DNA of 64,000 nt, taken from positions 62,001-126,000 of the forward strand of contig NZ_JAMXQV010000001.1 in assembly GCF_024703995.1 (NCBI RefSeq), written 5' to 3'. This DNA is from Amycolatopsis iheyensis. GTDB lineage: Bacteria; Actinomycetota; Actinomycetes; Mycobacteriales; Pseudonocardiaceae. Shown one piece after another: positions 57,144-64,000 of the stretch (its first letter is position 1; every line of letters begins with the position of its first letter). Made by a program: the position numbers and the translations under genes. The notes beneath the pieces were generated by a model. That model did no database searches. It saw only the letters and a program-made list of their open reading frames with translations, and was not told the origin of the DNA.

Positions 57144-57565
57144 CAGGGCTTGAGATCGACGGCGGCGCGCATCGTGGCGTCCATGTGGAACGGCGTCGAG
57201 TCGTGGACGTGGGTGATCCGCCAGTCGCCGTCGACCTTCCGGAAGCCGAGCGTGGAGCGGAACCACAGCTCGAACTTCTCCGGCATCCCCTTCGGCGTCG
57301 CCGAGAGCCGCGTGAGCGCGTGGCAGTACGCGAGGTCCTCGCCGACGGTGATCGCGAGGTCCCGCGTCGAGTACTCGATGGGCCCGTCGAAGCCGGCGAA
57401 CCAGGCCTCCCGCGCGGCGACGTCTTCGCCGTGGTGGACCAGCGGCGGGGCCAGGGTGAACGCGACGGCGTCGGGCGCGTACTGCGCGGCCAGCGCCTCG
57501 GCGTCCCGCGCGGTCATCGCCTTCGCGCGCGCCGCCATGATTTCGCGAATCCGGTGCTCGGTCAT
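57143..57565 (-). CDS. NTF2/SnoaL-like protein
   Basis: The 140-residue product (ATG 57565 after AGGAGGATGGC) has the NTF2-like pattern: an N-terminal helix pair ending in YAPDAVAFTLAPPLVHHG, then REAWFAGFDGPIEYSTRDL and C-terminal strands WFRSTLGFRKVDGDWRITHVH. Similar stand-alone proteins bind small hydrophobic ligands or act as isomerases. It is divergent from the DGPF/ECF42 pair, 81 bases away, and could belong to its regulon; SnoaL-like genes often lie beside ECF41/42 factors. Confidence 0.85.
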   Translation of the reverse strand: MTEHRIREIMAARAKAMTARDAEALAAQYAPDAVAFTLAPPLVHHGEDVAAREAWFAGFDGPIEYSTRDLAITVGEDLAYCHALTRLSATPKGMPEKFELWFRSTLGFRKVDGDWRITHVHDSTPFHMDATMRAAVDLKP

Positions 57566-57646
57566 GCCATCCTCCTGGGGTGCGGTGTCTTTCGAAGGGG
57601 ACGTAGGCGCCGCCATCCGGATTTCGACATCCCGCGGGAGGCGTTC

Positions 57647-58009
57647 GTGAAATACGTGGTCCTGATCTACGGCAACCCCGAGTCGCGCCAGGCGTGGGCG
57701 GGCATGACCGAGGCGCAGCGCGCGGCGGGGCTGGCGTACTACCAGCAGCTCAACGACGACCTCGACGCGTCCGGCGAGCGGATCGTGTCGGAGCGGCTGG
57801 CCTTCCCGGAGCTGACGAAGCGGATCAGCGCCGGGTCGCTGACCACCGACGGGCCGTTCGCCGAGGCCAAGGAGTTCCTCGCCGGCTTCTACCTGCTCGA
57901 CTGCGAGACCGAGGACCGCGCGCTCGAGATCGCCGCCCGGATCCCGGAGGCGGCGTTCGGCGCGGTCGAGGTGCGCCCGGTGATGGGGCTGCACGGGCCG
58001 GAGCTGTGA
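57647..58009 (+). CDS. DGPF (YCII-related) domain protein, partner of an ECF42 sigma factor
   Basis: The 120-residue product starts KYVVLIYGNPESRQAW and contains the family signature TTDGPFAEAKEFLAGFYLLD, hence DGPF. Such proteins are almost always encoded just before ECF42 sigma factors and are their regulon members. GTG 57647 follows GGGAGGC. The stop overlaps the sigma factor start as GTGA, as in known ECF42 loci. Confidence 0.92.
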   Translation: MKYVVLIYGNPESRQAWAGMTEAQRAAGLAYYQQLNDDLDASGERIVSERLAFPELTKRISAGSLTTDGPFAEAKEFLAGFYLLDCETEDRALEIAARIPEAAFGAVEVRPVMGLHGPEL

Positions 58010-59178
58010 ACCCGGAGCTCCTTCGGTCGCTGGCGCCCCAGGTCCTGGCGGCGCTCGTCCGCCGCTACGGCGACTTCGAGTCCTGCGAGGACGCCGTCCA
58101 GGAGGCCCTGCTGGCCGCGGCCACGCAATGGCCGGCGGGCCTCCCGGACAACCCGAAGGGATGGCTGATCACGACGGCGTCCCGGCGACGCATCGAGCAG
58201 CTGCGCAGCGACACCGCGCGGCAACGGCGTGAGGAGTTGGTGGCGTCCATGGAGCCGCCGGACGCGACGCCGGTCTCCGCAGTGGACGACACGCTGACGT
58301 TGCTGGGGTTGTGCTGCCACCCGTCGCTTTCGCGGCCTTCGCAGGTGGCTTTGACACTGCGCGCGGTGGGCGGCCTGACGACGGCGGAGATCGCCCGCGC
58401 GTTCCTCGTCCCGGAGGCGACGATCGGCCAGCGCATCAGCCGGGCGAAGCGTTCGCTGCGGGGCGAGCGGTTCGTGCCGCCGGACTCGCCGGCGGCGGTG
58501 CAGCAGGTGCTGTACCTGATCTTCACGGAGGGCCACACGGCCAGCTCGGGGTCGGCGCTGAACCGCGTCGAGCTGACGACTGAAGCGATTCGCTTGGTGC
58601 GGCAGCTCCGCGCGTCGCTGCCTTCGGACGGTGAGGTCGCGGGGCTGCTGGCGTTGATGCTGCTGACGGAGGCCCGCCGGCCGGCGCGGGTCTCTTCGTC
58701 CGGGGCGCTGGTGCCGCTGGCCGAGCAGGACCGGTCGCTGTGGCACGCGGAGCTCATCGCGGAGGGGGTCTCGCTGATCACTTCGTCGCTCGCGGCCGCA
58801 CCGGTGGGGCCGTACCAGCTGCAGGCGGCGATCGCGGCGGTCCACGACGAGGCGGCTTCGGCGGCGGAGACGGACTGGGTCCAGATCCTCACGTTGTACG
58901 ACCTGTTGCGGGTCGTGGCGCCCGGGCCGATGGTGACGCTGAACCGGGTGGTGGCGTTCGCGCAGGTCCACGGGGCCGCGGCGGGGCTGGCTGAGCTGGC
59001 CGCGGTGGATCCGGCGTTGGCATCACACCATCGGGTGGCCGCGGTCCGGGCGCACCTGCTCGAGCTTTCGGGGGACTCCGCCGGGGCCCGGGAGGCTTAT
59101 CTGGTCGCGGCGGCGCGGACGTTGAGCCTGCCGGAGCAGAGCTATCTGCAGGCCCGGGCGCAGCAGTTGTCCACATGA
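58006..59178 (+). CDS. ECF42-type RNA polymerase sigma factor with helical C-terminal extension
   Basis: The 390-residue protein has sigma region 2 (AALVRRYGDFESCEDAVQEA; NPKGWLITTASRRRIEQLRS), region 4 (LTLRAVGGLTTAEIARAFLV, ATIGQRISRAKRSLRG) and a C-terminal domain of about 210 residues with TPR-like helices (DUF6596). ECF42 factors have no anti-sigma gene; the extension is needed for activity (known from Streptomyces). Start GTG 58006 overlaps the DGPF gene stop. Confidence 0.92.
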   Translation: MNPELLRSLAPQVLAALVRRYGDFESCEDAVQEALLAAATQWPAGLPDNPKGWLITTASRRRIEQLRSDTARQRREELVASMEPPDATPVSAVDDTLTLLGLCCHPSLSRPSQVALTLRAVGGLTTAEIARAFLVPEATIGQRISRAKRSLRGERFVPPDSPAAVQQVLYLIFTEGHTASSGSALNRVELTTEAIRLVRQLRASLPSDGEVAGLLALMLLTEARRPARVSSSGALVPLAEQDRSLWHAELIAEGVSLITSSLAAAPVGPYQLQAAIAAVHDEAASAAETDWVQILTLYDLLRVVAPGPMVTLNRVVAFAQVHGAAAGLAELAAVDPALASHHRVAAVRAHLLELSGDSAGAREAYLVAAARTLSLPEQSYLQARAQQLST

Positions 59179-59240
59179 GGATGAACCCTGTGGACAACTC
59201 TGTGGAGCGCTGACGCCCAACCTGCGGGAGGATCAACGGC

Positions 59241-59882
59241 ATGCAGGTCACCGTGCTGGGAGCGACAGGCAGAACCGGGATCCACGTCGTCCGCATGCTC
59301 GCCGCGCGGGGGCACACCGTTCGCGCTGGGCTGCGGAGCCGGAAACGGGCCGAAGTCCTCCAGGGCCTCGATGTGCGGCCCGTCGTCGCCGATGTCACCG
59401 CCGACCCGGACGACCTCGTCGAGGCCTTCAAGAACTCCGACGTCGTCGTCAACACGATCGGTGCGCCGGATCCCGAGCCCGAGTCCGTCAACCTCGTCGA
59501 CCGGGACGGCGGCATCACCGCCATCCGCGCCGCCGAAAAAGCCGGTGTGCCCCGGTTCGTCCAGCTTTCCGCGCAGTTCGCCGACTCACCCGATCAGGGG
59601 GACCGGCTCGTGCGGTCGATCCTGTTCGCCAAGCAGGTCTCCGACAGCGTCCTCCGGAAATCCGCCCTGACCTGGACCATCGTCCGGCCCGGGACGCTCA
59701 CCGACGAGCCCGGCACCGGCCGCGTCAAGGCCGCCAGGCACCTCGAACCCGGGCGGATCGCCCGCGCGGACGTCGCCGCCGTGCTGGTCGGGGTGCTCGC
59801 CGAACCGCTCACCGAAAACCGCGGTTTCGACGTCGTTTCCGGGGATTTCCCGGTTGCGCCCGCCCTCGCCGTCCTGGACTGA
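59241..59882 (+). CDS. NAD(P)-binding atypical SDR protein
   Basis: The 213-residue protein has an N-terminal Rossmann motif TVLGATGRTGIHVVRMLA, VVADVTADPDDLVEAF and VVVNTIGAPD, then TWTIVRPGTLTDEPGTG. It belongs to the NAD(P)H-binding atypical SDR group (YwnB/BVR-B-like) and lacks the YxxxK catalytic pair. Members reduce or sense cofactor state. ATG 59241 follows GGGAGGATCAACGGC. Confidence 0.88.
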   Translation: MQVTVLGATGRTGIHVVRMLAARGHTVRAGLRSRKRAEVLQGLDVRPVVADVTADPDDLVEAFKNSDVVVNTIGAPDPEPESVNLVDRDGGITAIRAAEKAGVPRFVQLSAQFADSPDQGDRLVRSILFAKQVSDSVLRKSALTWTIVRPGTLTDEPGTGRVKAARHLEPGRIARADVAAVLVGVLAEPLTENRGFDVVSGDFPVAPALAVLD

Positions 59883-59989
59883 CCCCGACTTAAGTCGTAC
59901 CCGGGGCAATACCTGAGTAGGCCGCCCCGGGCGCACCGGCCCCGGTACTCTGCGGAAAGCGGATTCCGAAACAGCAGGGGGTACGGGCA

Positions 59990-60637
59990 GTGCACGTCGA
60001 CCAATGGCTGCAGGCGATCCCGCCGCTCTCGGTCTACCTGATCGTCGGCGCGGTGATCATGATCGAGAGCCTCGGCATTCCCTTGCCCGGCGAGATCGTG
60101 CTGGTCAGCGCGGCCTTGCTGGCGTCGCAGCACGACACGCTGAATCCGTTGTGGATCGGCGTCCTGGCCAGTGCCGGCGCCATCATCGGCGACAGCATCG
60201 GTTATCTGATCGGGAAGACCGGCGGGCAGCGGTTGTTCGCGTGGGCCGGCCGGAAATTCCCGAAGCATTTCGGTCCGACGCACCTCGCCAACGCGGAACG
60301 GATCTTCGACAAACGCGGCGTGTGGGCCGTCTTCCTCGGCCGCTTCATCGCCTTCCTGCGGATCCTCGCCGGCCCGCTCGCCGGGTCGCTGCGCATGCAC
60401 TACCCGAAGTTCCTGCTGGCGAACGCGGCGGGCGGCATCGTCTGGGCGGGCGGCACCACCGCGCTCGTCTACTACCTCGGGGTCGTCGCCGAAGAGTGGC
60501 TCGGCAACTTCTCCAAGTACGGCCTGGTCGCCGCGATCGTGCTCGGCGTCGTGGTCTTCTTCGTGATGAAGAAGCGCCTCGGCAAGAAGCACGAAAGCGA
60601 AGAAGAGACGCCGAAGCAGGAAGAGAACGCGGCCTAG
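59990..60637 (+). CDS. DedA-family membrane protein
   Basis: The 215-residue protein has about five hydrophobic segments and the DedA/VTT pattern: IMIESLGIPLPGEIVLVSAA, DSIGYLIGKTGG, FLGRFIAFLRILAGPLAGSL with the conserved R...R, and NAAGGIVWAGGTT. DedA proteins are membrane transporters, several of which act on undecaprenyl phosphate or phosphatidylethanolamine. It starts at GTG 59990, with TACTCT (59944-59949) as a possible -10. Its stop shares CTAG with the convergent exporter gene. Confidence 0.92.
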   Translation: MHVDQWLQAIPPLSVYLIVGAVIMIESLGIPLPGEIVLVSAALLASQHDTLNPLWIGVLASAGAIIGDSIGYLIGKTGGQRLFAWAGRKFPKHFGPTHLANAERIFDKRGVWAVFLGRFIAFLRILAGPLAGSLRMHYPKFLLANAAGGIVWAGGTTALVYYLGVVAEEWLGNFSKYGLVAAIVLGVVVFFVMKKRLGKKHESEEETPKQEENAA

Positions 60638-61542
60638 ACCGGCACTTCCTCGGGCAGCAGCTCCGGCTCGGGCTTGCGCGTGGTCCGCAGCGACCCGAGC
60701 AGCACGCCGCCGATCACGACCAGCGCCGCGACGATCTCCAGCGTGGTCGGCCGCTCGCCGAGGAACAGGAACGACGCCGTCAGCCCGACCACCGGCACCA
60801 GCAGCGAAAACGGCGAGACGACGCCGGCCGGGTTGCGCCGCATCAACGTCGTCCACACGCCGGATCCGACGACGGTGCCGATCAGCACGACGTAGGCCAA
60901 GCCGCCGAGCGCGGTCAGCCCGGTCGGGGTGCCCAGCGTCGTCAGCGAGTGCCACTGCGCGGCCGGGCCCTCCATGACCAGCGACAGCGCGAACATCGGC
61001 AGCGGCGGCACGACCGACATCCACAGCGTGAAGTGCAGCGGGTTGTCCGGCTCGGCCTTGCGCGTGCTGAGGTTGCCGAACGCCCAGCTCAGCGCGGCCA
61101 GCAGGGTCAGGATCACCGGCAGCAGCGCGGCGTGCCCGGACTGCTGCCACGCGATCGCGGCCATGCCGGCGACGGCCAGCGCGATGCCGGCCAGCTGGTG
61201 CCGAGTGACGCGTTCACGCAGGAAGACGGCGCCGAGCAGCACCGTGAACGGCGCCGACGCCTGCAGCACCAGCGACGCGAGCCCGGTCGGCATCCCGGTG
61301 TCCATCGCGATGAACAGGAACGCGAACTGCCCGGTGCCGAAACCGAGGCCGTAGCCGAGCAGGTGCCGCACCTTCACCTTCGGCCACGGCACGAACAGGA
61401 TCGTCGGCACGGCGATCACGGCGAACCGCAGCGCGCCCGCGAACACCGGGGGGAACTGGCCGAGCGTGGCGTGGATGGCGAGGAAGTTCAGGCCCCAGAG
61501 GACGGCGACGAGCACGGCGAGCAGGCGGTCACGAGCGGGCAT
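60634..61542 (-). CDS. EamA/DMT-family exporter
   Basis: The 302-residue protein has ten predicted membrane helices in two EamA repeats (LLAVLVAVLWGLNFLAIHAT and the second half starting ILTLLAALSWAFGNLSTRK). The first repeat carries the motif WGLNF. EamA proteins export amino acids or other metabolites. A LysR regulator is divergent 86 bases away and is the likely controller. Confidence 0.9.
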   Translation of the reverse strand: MPARDRLLAVLVAVLWGLNFLAIHATLGQFPPVFAGALRFAVIAVPTILFVPWPKVKVRHLLGYGLGFGTGQFAFLFIAMDTGMPTGLASLVLQASAPFTVLLGAVFLRERVTRHQLAGIALAVAGMAAIAWQQSGHAALLPVILTLLAALSWAFGNLSTRKAEPDNPLHFTLWMSVVPPLPMFALSLVMEGPAAQWHSLTTLGTPTGLTALGGLAYVVLIGTVVGSGVWTTLMRRNPAGVVSPFSLLVPVVGLTASFLFLGERPTTLEIVAALVVIGGVLLGSLRTTRKPEPELLPEEVPV

Positions 61543-61616
61543 GCCTCCACTCTGACGTCGGCGACCGTGAAGGACCAGCGAGAATAACTGCAGGGACCTT
61601 GTAGCCGTGCTTCACA

Positions 61617-61622
61617 TATGCT
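61617..61622 (+). promoter_or_regulatory. Leaderless-type -10 element of the LysR gene
   Basis: TATGCT lies six bases before ATG 61629 with no ribosome site, in the gap shared with the divergent EamA gene. Confidence 0.5.
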
Positions 61623-61628
61623 GGCCGC

Positions 61629-62537
61629 ATGGACCTGGGCCGCCTGCGCACGCTGCGGGAGTTCGCCGACCGCGGGAGCGTGACCGCCGCCGCGCGGGCA
61701 CTGCACTGCACGCCGTCCGCCGTTTCGCAGCAGCTGCGTGCCTTGCAGGGTGAAGTCGGCCTGCCGCTCACCGAGCCCGCCGGGCGGGGGCTGCGGCTCA
61801 CCGACGCCGGGCGTGCGCTCGTCGCCCGGGCCGATGAGGTGCTCGCCGCCCTCGATCGCGCCGAGTCCGAGCTCGACACCTACCGCAGCGCGCCGCGCGG
61901 CCGGGTGCGGATCGCGATCTTCCAGTCGGCCGGGCTGATGCTGCTGCCGGGCCTGCTGACCCGGGTGGCCGGGTACGACGGCCTGCAGGTCGACGTCCGG
62001 GACGTCGACATGACGCCACCGGAAGTGCCCGGCCTGGTCGCCGACTACGACGTCGTCGTCGCGCACCGCGACGAGCACGCGCCCGAGTTCGACCACGACC
62101 GCCTCGACGTCGTGCCGCTGCTGCGCGAGCCGCTCGACGTCGCGCTGCCGGTCGGGCACCGGCTGGCGGCCAAGCGGCGCGTGGACCTGGCGGAGCTGGC
62201 CGACGAACGCTGGATCGGCGTCGACCACGGCTTCCCGGTGGACGACGTGCTGCGCTCGCTGACCGTCCGCACCGGCGTGCGGCCGGTGGTGGTCCAGCGG
62301 ATCAACGACTTCCGGATCACCGAGCGCCTGGTCGCGGCCGGCCACGGGATCGCGCTGGTCCCGCGCTACACGATCGACACGCGCCGGGGCAGCGGCCTGG
62401 TCAGCCGGCCGCTGGCGGGCATCCGCGCCGCGCGGCTGGTGGAGGCGGTCTGCCGGACGGGGGCGCTGCAGCGCCCGGCCGTCGCCAAGGTGATCGACGA
62501 GCTGCGCGCGGAGGTCGCCCAGCTCACCGCCTCGTGA
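61629..62537 (+). CDS. LysR-family regulator, divergent to the EamA exporter
   Basis: The 302-residue protein has an N-terminal winged helix (LRTLREFADRGSVTAAARAL, SAVSQQLRALQGEVGLPLTE) and a periplasmic-binding-type effector domain (RVRIAIFQSAGLMLLPGLL...). LysR regulators next to exporters usually sense the exported compound. The last codons and stop lie inside a perfect palindrome shared with the convergent TetR gene. Confidence 0.92.
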   Translation: MDLGRLRTLREFADRGSVTAAARALHCTPSAVSQQLRALQGEVGLPLTEPAGRGLRLTDAGRALVARADEVLAALDRAESELDTYRSAPRGRVRIAIFQSAGLMLLPGLLTRVAGYDGLQVDVRDVDMTPPEVPGLVADYDVVVAHRDEHAPEFDHDRLDVVPLLREPLDVALPVGHRLAAKRRVDLAELADERWIGVDHGFPVDDVLRSLTVRTGVRPVVVQRINDFRITERLVAAGHGIALVPRYTIDTRRGSGLVSRPLAGIRAARLVEAVCRTGALQRPAVAKVIDELRAEVAQLTAS

Positions 62538-62576
62538 GTGGTTAGGGCGGTTCTAACCGCCCTAACCACTCACGAG
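62531..62576. terminator. Perfect 22-bp palindrome at convergent gene ends (copy 2)
   Basis: Arms 62531-62552 and 62555-62576 are exact inverse copies with the loop CT; the core GTGAGTGGTTAGGGCGGTT is identical to copy 1 at 27263-27306. The left arm supplies the LysR stop TGA and the right arm the inverse of the TetR stop TGA. Probable bidirectional terminator. Confidence 0.85.
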
Positions 62577-63172
62577 CGGAAGCCGCGCAGGTAGGTGAGG
62601 GCGATGCCCAGCGCGTCCTCCAGTGCCGTGAGGTCGTGCCGGATGTGGGCCAGCAGCAGTCCACCTTGGACAGACGTCATCGCGGCCTGCGCCAGCCGCG
62701 CCGGGTCGGCGTCCGCGGCCAGCTCTCCCTTGTCCTGCAAGGTTTTCAGGCCACGCACCAGGTGCGACTCCCACGTCCGGTAGGCCTGGTCGACCAGCGG
62801 CGCCAGCTTCGGGTTGTCCCCCACCTCGCCGGCGAGGTTGCCCAGCGGGCAGGCGATCGGGCCGCCCGCCCGGCGGTGGACGTCCAGCAGCTGCTCGGTC
62901 CACGTCTCGAGGTCGGCCCAGGAGGTCAGGTCGAAGATCGCGGGCTGGTTGCCGAGGATCTGCTCGAGGTAGCGGTCGATCACGGCCTCGACCAGCTGTT
63001 CCTTGTTCTTGAAGTAGTGGTACATCTGCGATTTCCCGGCCCCGCTCGCGGCGAGCACCTTGTCGACGCTCGTGCCCGCGACGCCGTCGACGTACATCAG
63101 CGCGGCCGCCGCGTCGACGATCGCCTCGCGGGTCCGCTTGCCGCGCGGGGTCGAAGCCGCTTGCGTCTCCAT
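62570..63172 (-). CDS. TetR/AcrR-family regulator of the divergent peroxiredoxin-like gene
   Basis: The 200-residue protein has a TetR DNA-binding domain (TREAIVDAAAALMYVDGV, VDKVLAASGAGKSQMYHYFK) and a C-terminal part of the AcrR/YcdC type (DLTSWADLETWTEQLLDVHR, PIACPLGNLAGEV). A large palindromic site lies directly upstream of its ATG, so autorepression and repression of the divergent gene are likely. The conserved Cys in ACPLG could respond to thiol stress, which would fit a peroxiredoxin target; that is inference. Confidence 0.9.
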   Translation of the reverse strand: METQAASTPRGKRTREAIVDAAAALMYVDGVAGTSVDKVLAASGAGKSQMYHYFKNKEQLVEAVIDRYLEQILGNQPAIFDLTSWADLETWTEQLLDVHRRAGGPIACPLGNLAGEVGDNPKLAPLVDQAYRTWESHLVRGLKTLQDKGELAADADPARLAQAAMTSVQGGLLLAHIRHDLTALEDALGIALTYLRGFRS

Positions 63173-63213
63173 GTACTGAATAGTACAGTTCGAGCCACTG
63201 TACCGATCAGTAC
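63173..63213. promoter_or_regulatory. Double TetR-type operator between TetR and peroxiredoxin genes
   Basis: GTACTGAATAGTACAGT (63173-63189) and ACTGTACCGATCAGTAC (63197-63213) are near-inverse copies around TCGAGCC. Each half is itself a palindrome (GTACTGAATAGTAC; TGTACCGATCAGTACA), as in QacR/AcrR-type operators. The site starts directly next to the TetR start codon. Confidence 0.75.
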
Positions 63214-63231
63214 AACGAGTTTGGGGGATCC

Positions 63232-63837
63232 ATGACGCTCGAAGCTGCCCTGACCGGGGTGAACGACCACCTCCGCGGCGCCCTGCCGCCGGAGATCTTC
63301 GAAGTGCTCGAAGCAGACCGGCGCCGCGCCACCGGGACGAAGTTCGCCCAGGTGGGAGCCCGGATCGAGGACTTCACGCTGCCGGGTGCCGACGGGGTGC
63401 CGGTGAGCTTGGGCGACCTCGTCGCGGCCGGGCCGGCGGTGCTCGTGTTCTACCGCGGCCAGTGGTGCCCGTACTGCAACCTGACCCTGCGCACCTACCA
63501 GCAGGAGCTCCTGCCCGAGCTGACGGCGAGGAACGCGACCCTCGCCGCGATCAGCCCGCAGAAGCCGGACGGCCCCCTCCCGGACCTGGAGTTCCCGGTG
63601 CTGTCGGACGTCGGCAGCACCGTCGCCCGCGGACTCGGCCTGAGCTATCCGGTTTCCGCGCCCGTGCGCGAAGCCATGCAGACTCTGGGCACGGACCTCG
63701 AGCAGGTCAACGGCACGTGGGAGCTGGTCCACCCGGCGGTCGTCGTGGTGGATCAGGACCGGGCGCTGCGGTTCGTCGACGTCCACCCGGACTTCGTCAC
63801 GCGGACCGAGCCGGCGGACATTCTCAAAGCGCTCTAG
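63232..63837 (+). CDS. AhpC/TSA-family peroxiredoxin-like protein
   Basis: The 201-residue protein has a thioredoxin fold with ARIEDFTLPGADGVPVSLGD, then VFYRGQWCPYCNLTLRTYQQ. The active-site stretch carries Cys79 and Cys82 as CPYC, which is the usual pattern of the PrxQ-like or AhpC/TSA2 group. It likely reduces peroxides or transfers thiol redox in the cytosol. ATG 63232 follows TTTGGGGGATCC. It is under the double operator. Confidence 0.88.
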   Translation: MTLEAALTGVNDHLRGALPPEIFEVLEADRRRATGTKFAQVGARIEDFTLPGADGVPVSLGDLVAAGPAVLVFYRGQWCPYCNLTLRTYQQELLPELTARNATLAAISPQKPDGPLPDLEFPVLSDVGSTVARGLGLSYPVSAPVREAMQTLGTDLEQVNGTWELVHPAVVVVDQDRALRFVDVHPDFVTRTEPADILKAL

Positions 63838-64000
63838 CCGACCGCTTCACGCCGAAGGTGATCACCGAACCCAGGATCAGGGCGACGCCGAGGGAGAGCA
63901 GCATGCTGATCCCGGGTTCGGTGATGAGCTGGCCGCCCGCGTAGCCGAGGAAGGCCACGTAGGACGTCCAGAGCGTGACGCCCACGGCCGACGCGGTGAA
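63824..64000 (-). CDS. C-terminus of a membrane protein, probably DedA-type (partial)
   Basis: Read on the minus strand from the window edge, the last 58 codons give FTASAVGVTLWTSYVAFLGY, a polar turn (GGQLITEPGIS) and a final hydrophobic helix LLSLGVALILGSVITFGV, then a basic tail and TGA at 63824-63826. The first stretch resembles the last part of the DedA protein at 59990 (NAAGGIVWAGGTTALVYYLG), so a DedA-type membrane protein is the best guess. It overlaps the peroxiredoxin gene by 14 bases. Confidence 0.55.
   Translation of the reverse strand, partial: FTASAVGVTLWTSYVAFLGYAGGQLITEPGISMLLSLGVALILGSVITFGVKRSARAL

Overview
The window is high-GC (about 70% or more) DNA with dense, GC-rich-third-position genes, frequent ATGA/GTGA stop-start overlaps, GTG and TTG starts, a conservon (cvnA-D), LGFP-repeat cell-wall proteins, F420-type oxidoreductase and ECF42/DGPF genes. 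That combination points to a filamentous actinomycete, most likely a pseudonocardial genus such as Amycolatopsis (genus is inference). The dnaX - ybaB - recR block and an SRP RNA are core chromosome, so this is not a plasmid or phage. One tRNA-Ser(GGA) is present. No transposase, integrase, prophage or CRISPR array was seen.

Layout. 1-5.65 kb: an unusual accessory-looking locus. A plus-strand run of translationally coupled small membrane proteins built from a repeated module ends in a YbaB-like protein; it meets, tail to tail, a minus-strand set with a soluble FtsK/SpoIIIE-type ATPase, two small helical proteins and a coiled-coil protein. 6-9.5 kb: methyltransferase, small HTH-like protein, two paralogous secreted Cys-containing proteins, tRNA-Ser and a PP2C phosphatase. 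9.5-12.6 kb: N6-DNA methylase and a soluble Ser/Thr kinase. 12.8-16.4 kb: L,D-transpeptidase lipoprotein and a secreted sugar dehydrogenase with PKD and LGFP repeats. 16.5-22 kb: 3-hydroxyacyl-CoA dehydrogenase, TetR regulators, GNAT enzyme, F420-type oxidoreductase with operator sites, S1 protease. 22.2-29.8 kb: two two-component systems with a Gly-rich membrane protein and a GT-C glycosyltransferase.

30.3-37 kb: a SsuABC-like ABC transporter followed by the conservon cvnA-D, with three parS-like palindromes inside cvnA. 37.1-43.6 kb: ffs (SRP RNA), spermidine-synthase-like protein, dnaX, a 21-bp tandem repeat array, amidase lipoprotein, ybaB, recR and a glucosaminidase. 43.7-51 kb: a cell-envelope glycan cluster (UDP-GlcNAc 2-epimerase, two GT2 glycosyltransferases, flippase, GT-C-like membrane protein, DUF2304 protein, P-loop kinase). 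51.3-57.1 kb: a complete dipeptide/oligopeptide ABC transporter (binding protein, two permeases, two ATPases). 57.1-64 kb: NTF2-like protein, DGPF protein plus ECF42 sigma factor, NAD(P)-binding protein, DedA protein, EamA exporter with divergent LysR, TetR with divergent peroxiredoxin, and the 3' end of a membrane protein.

The strongest candidates for something undescribed are the 1-5.65 kb ATPase/module locus, the three evenly spaced palindromes in cvnA, the perfect 21-22 bp palindromes that form the shared 3' ends of two convergent gene pairs, and the 21-bp tandem array downstream of dnaX. All functional statements rest on reading motifs by eye; no database search was run.
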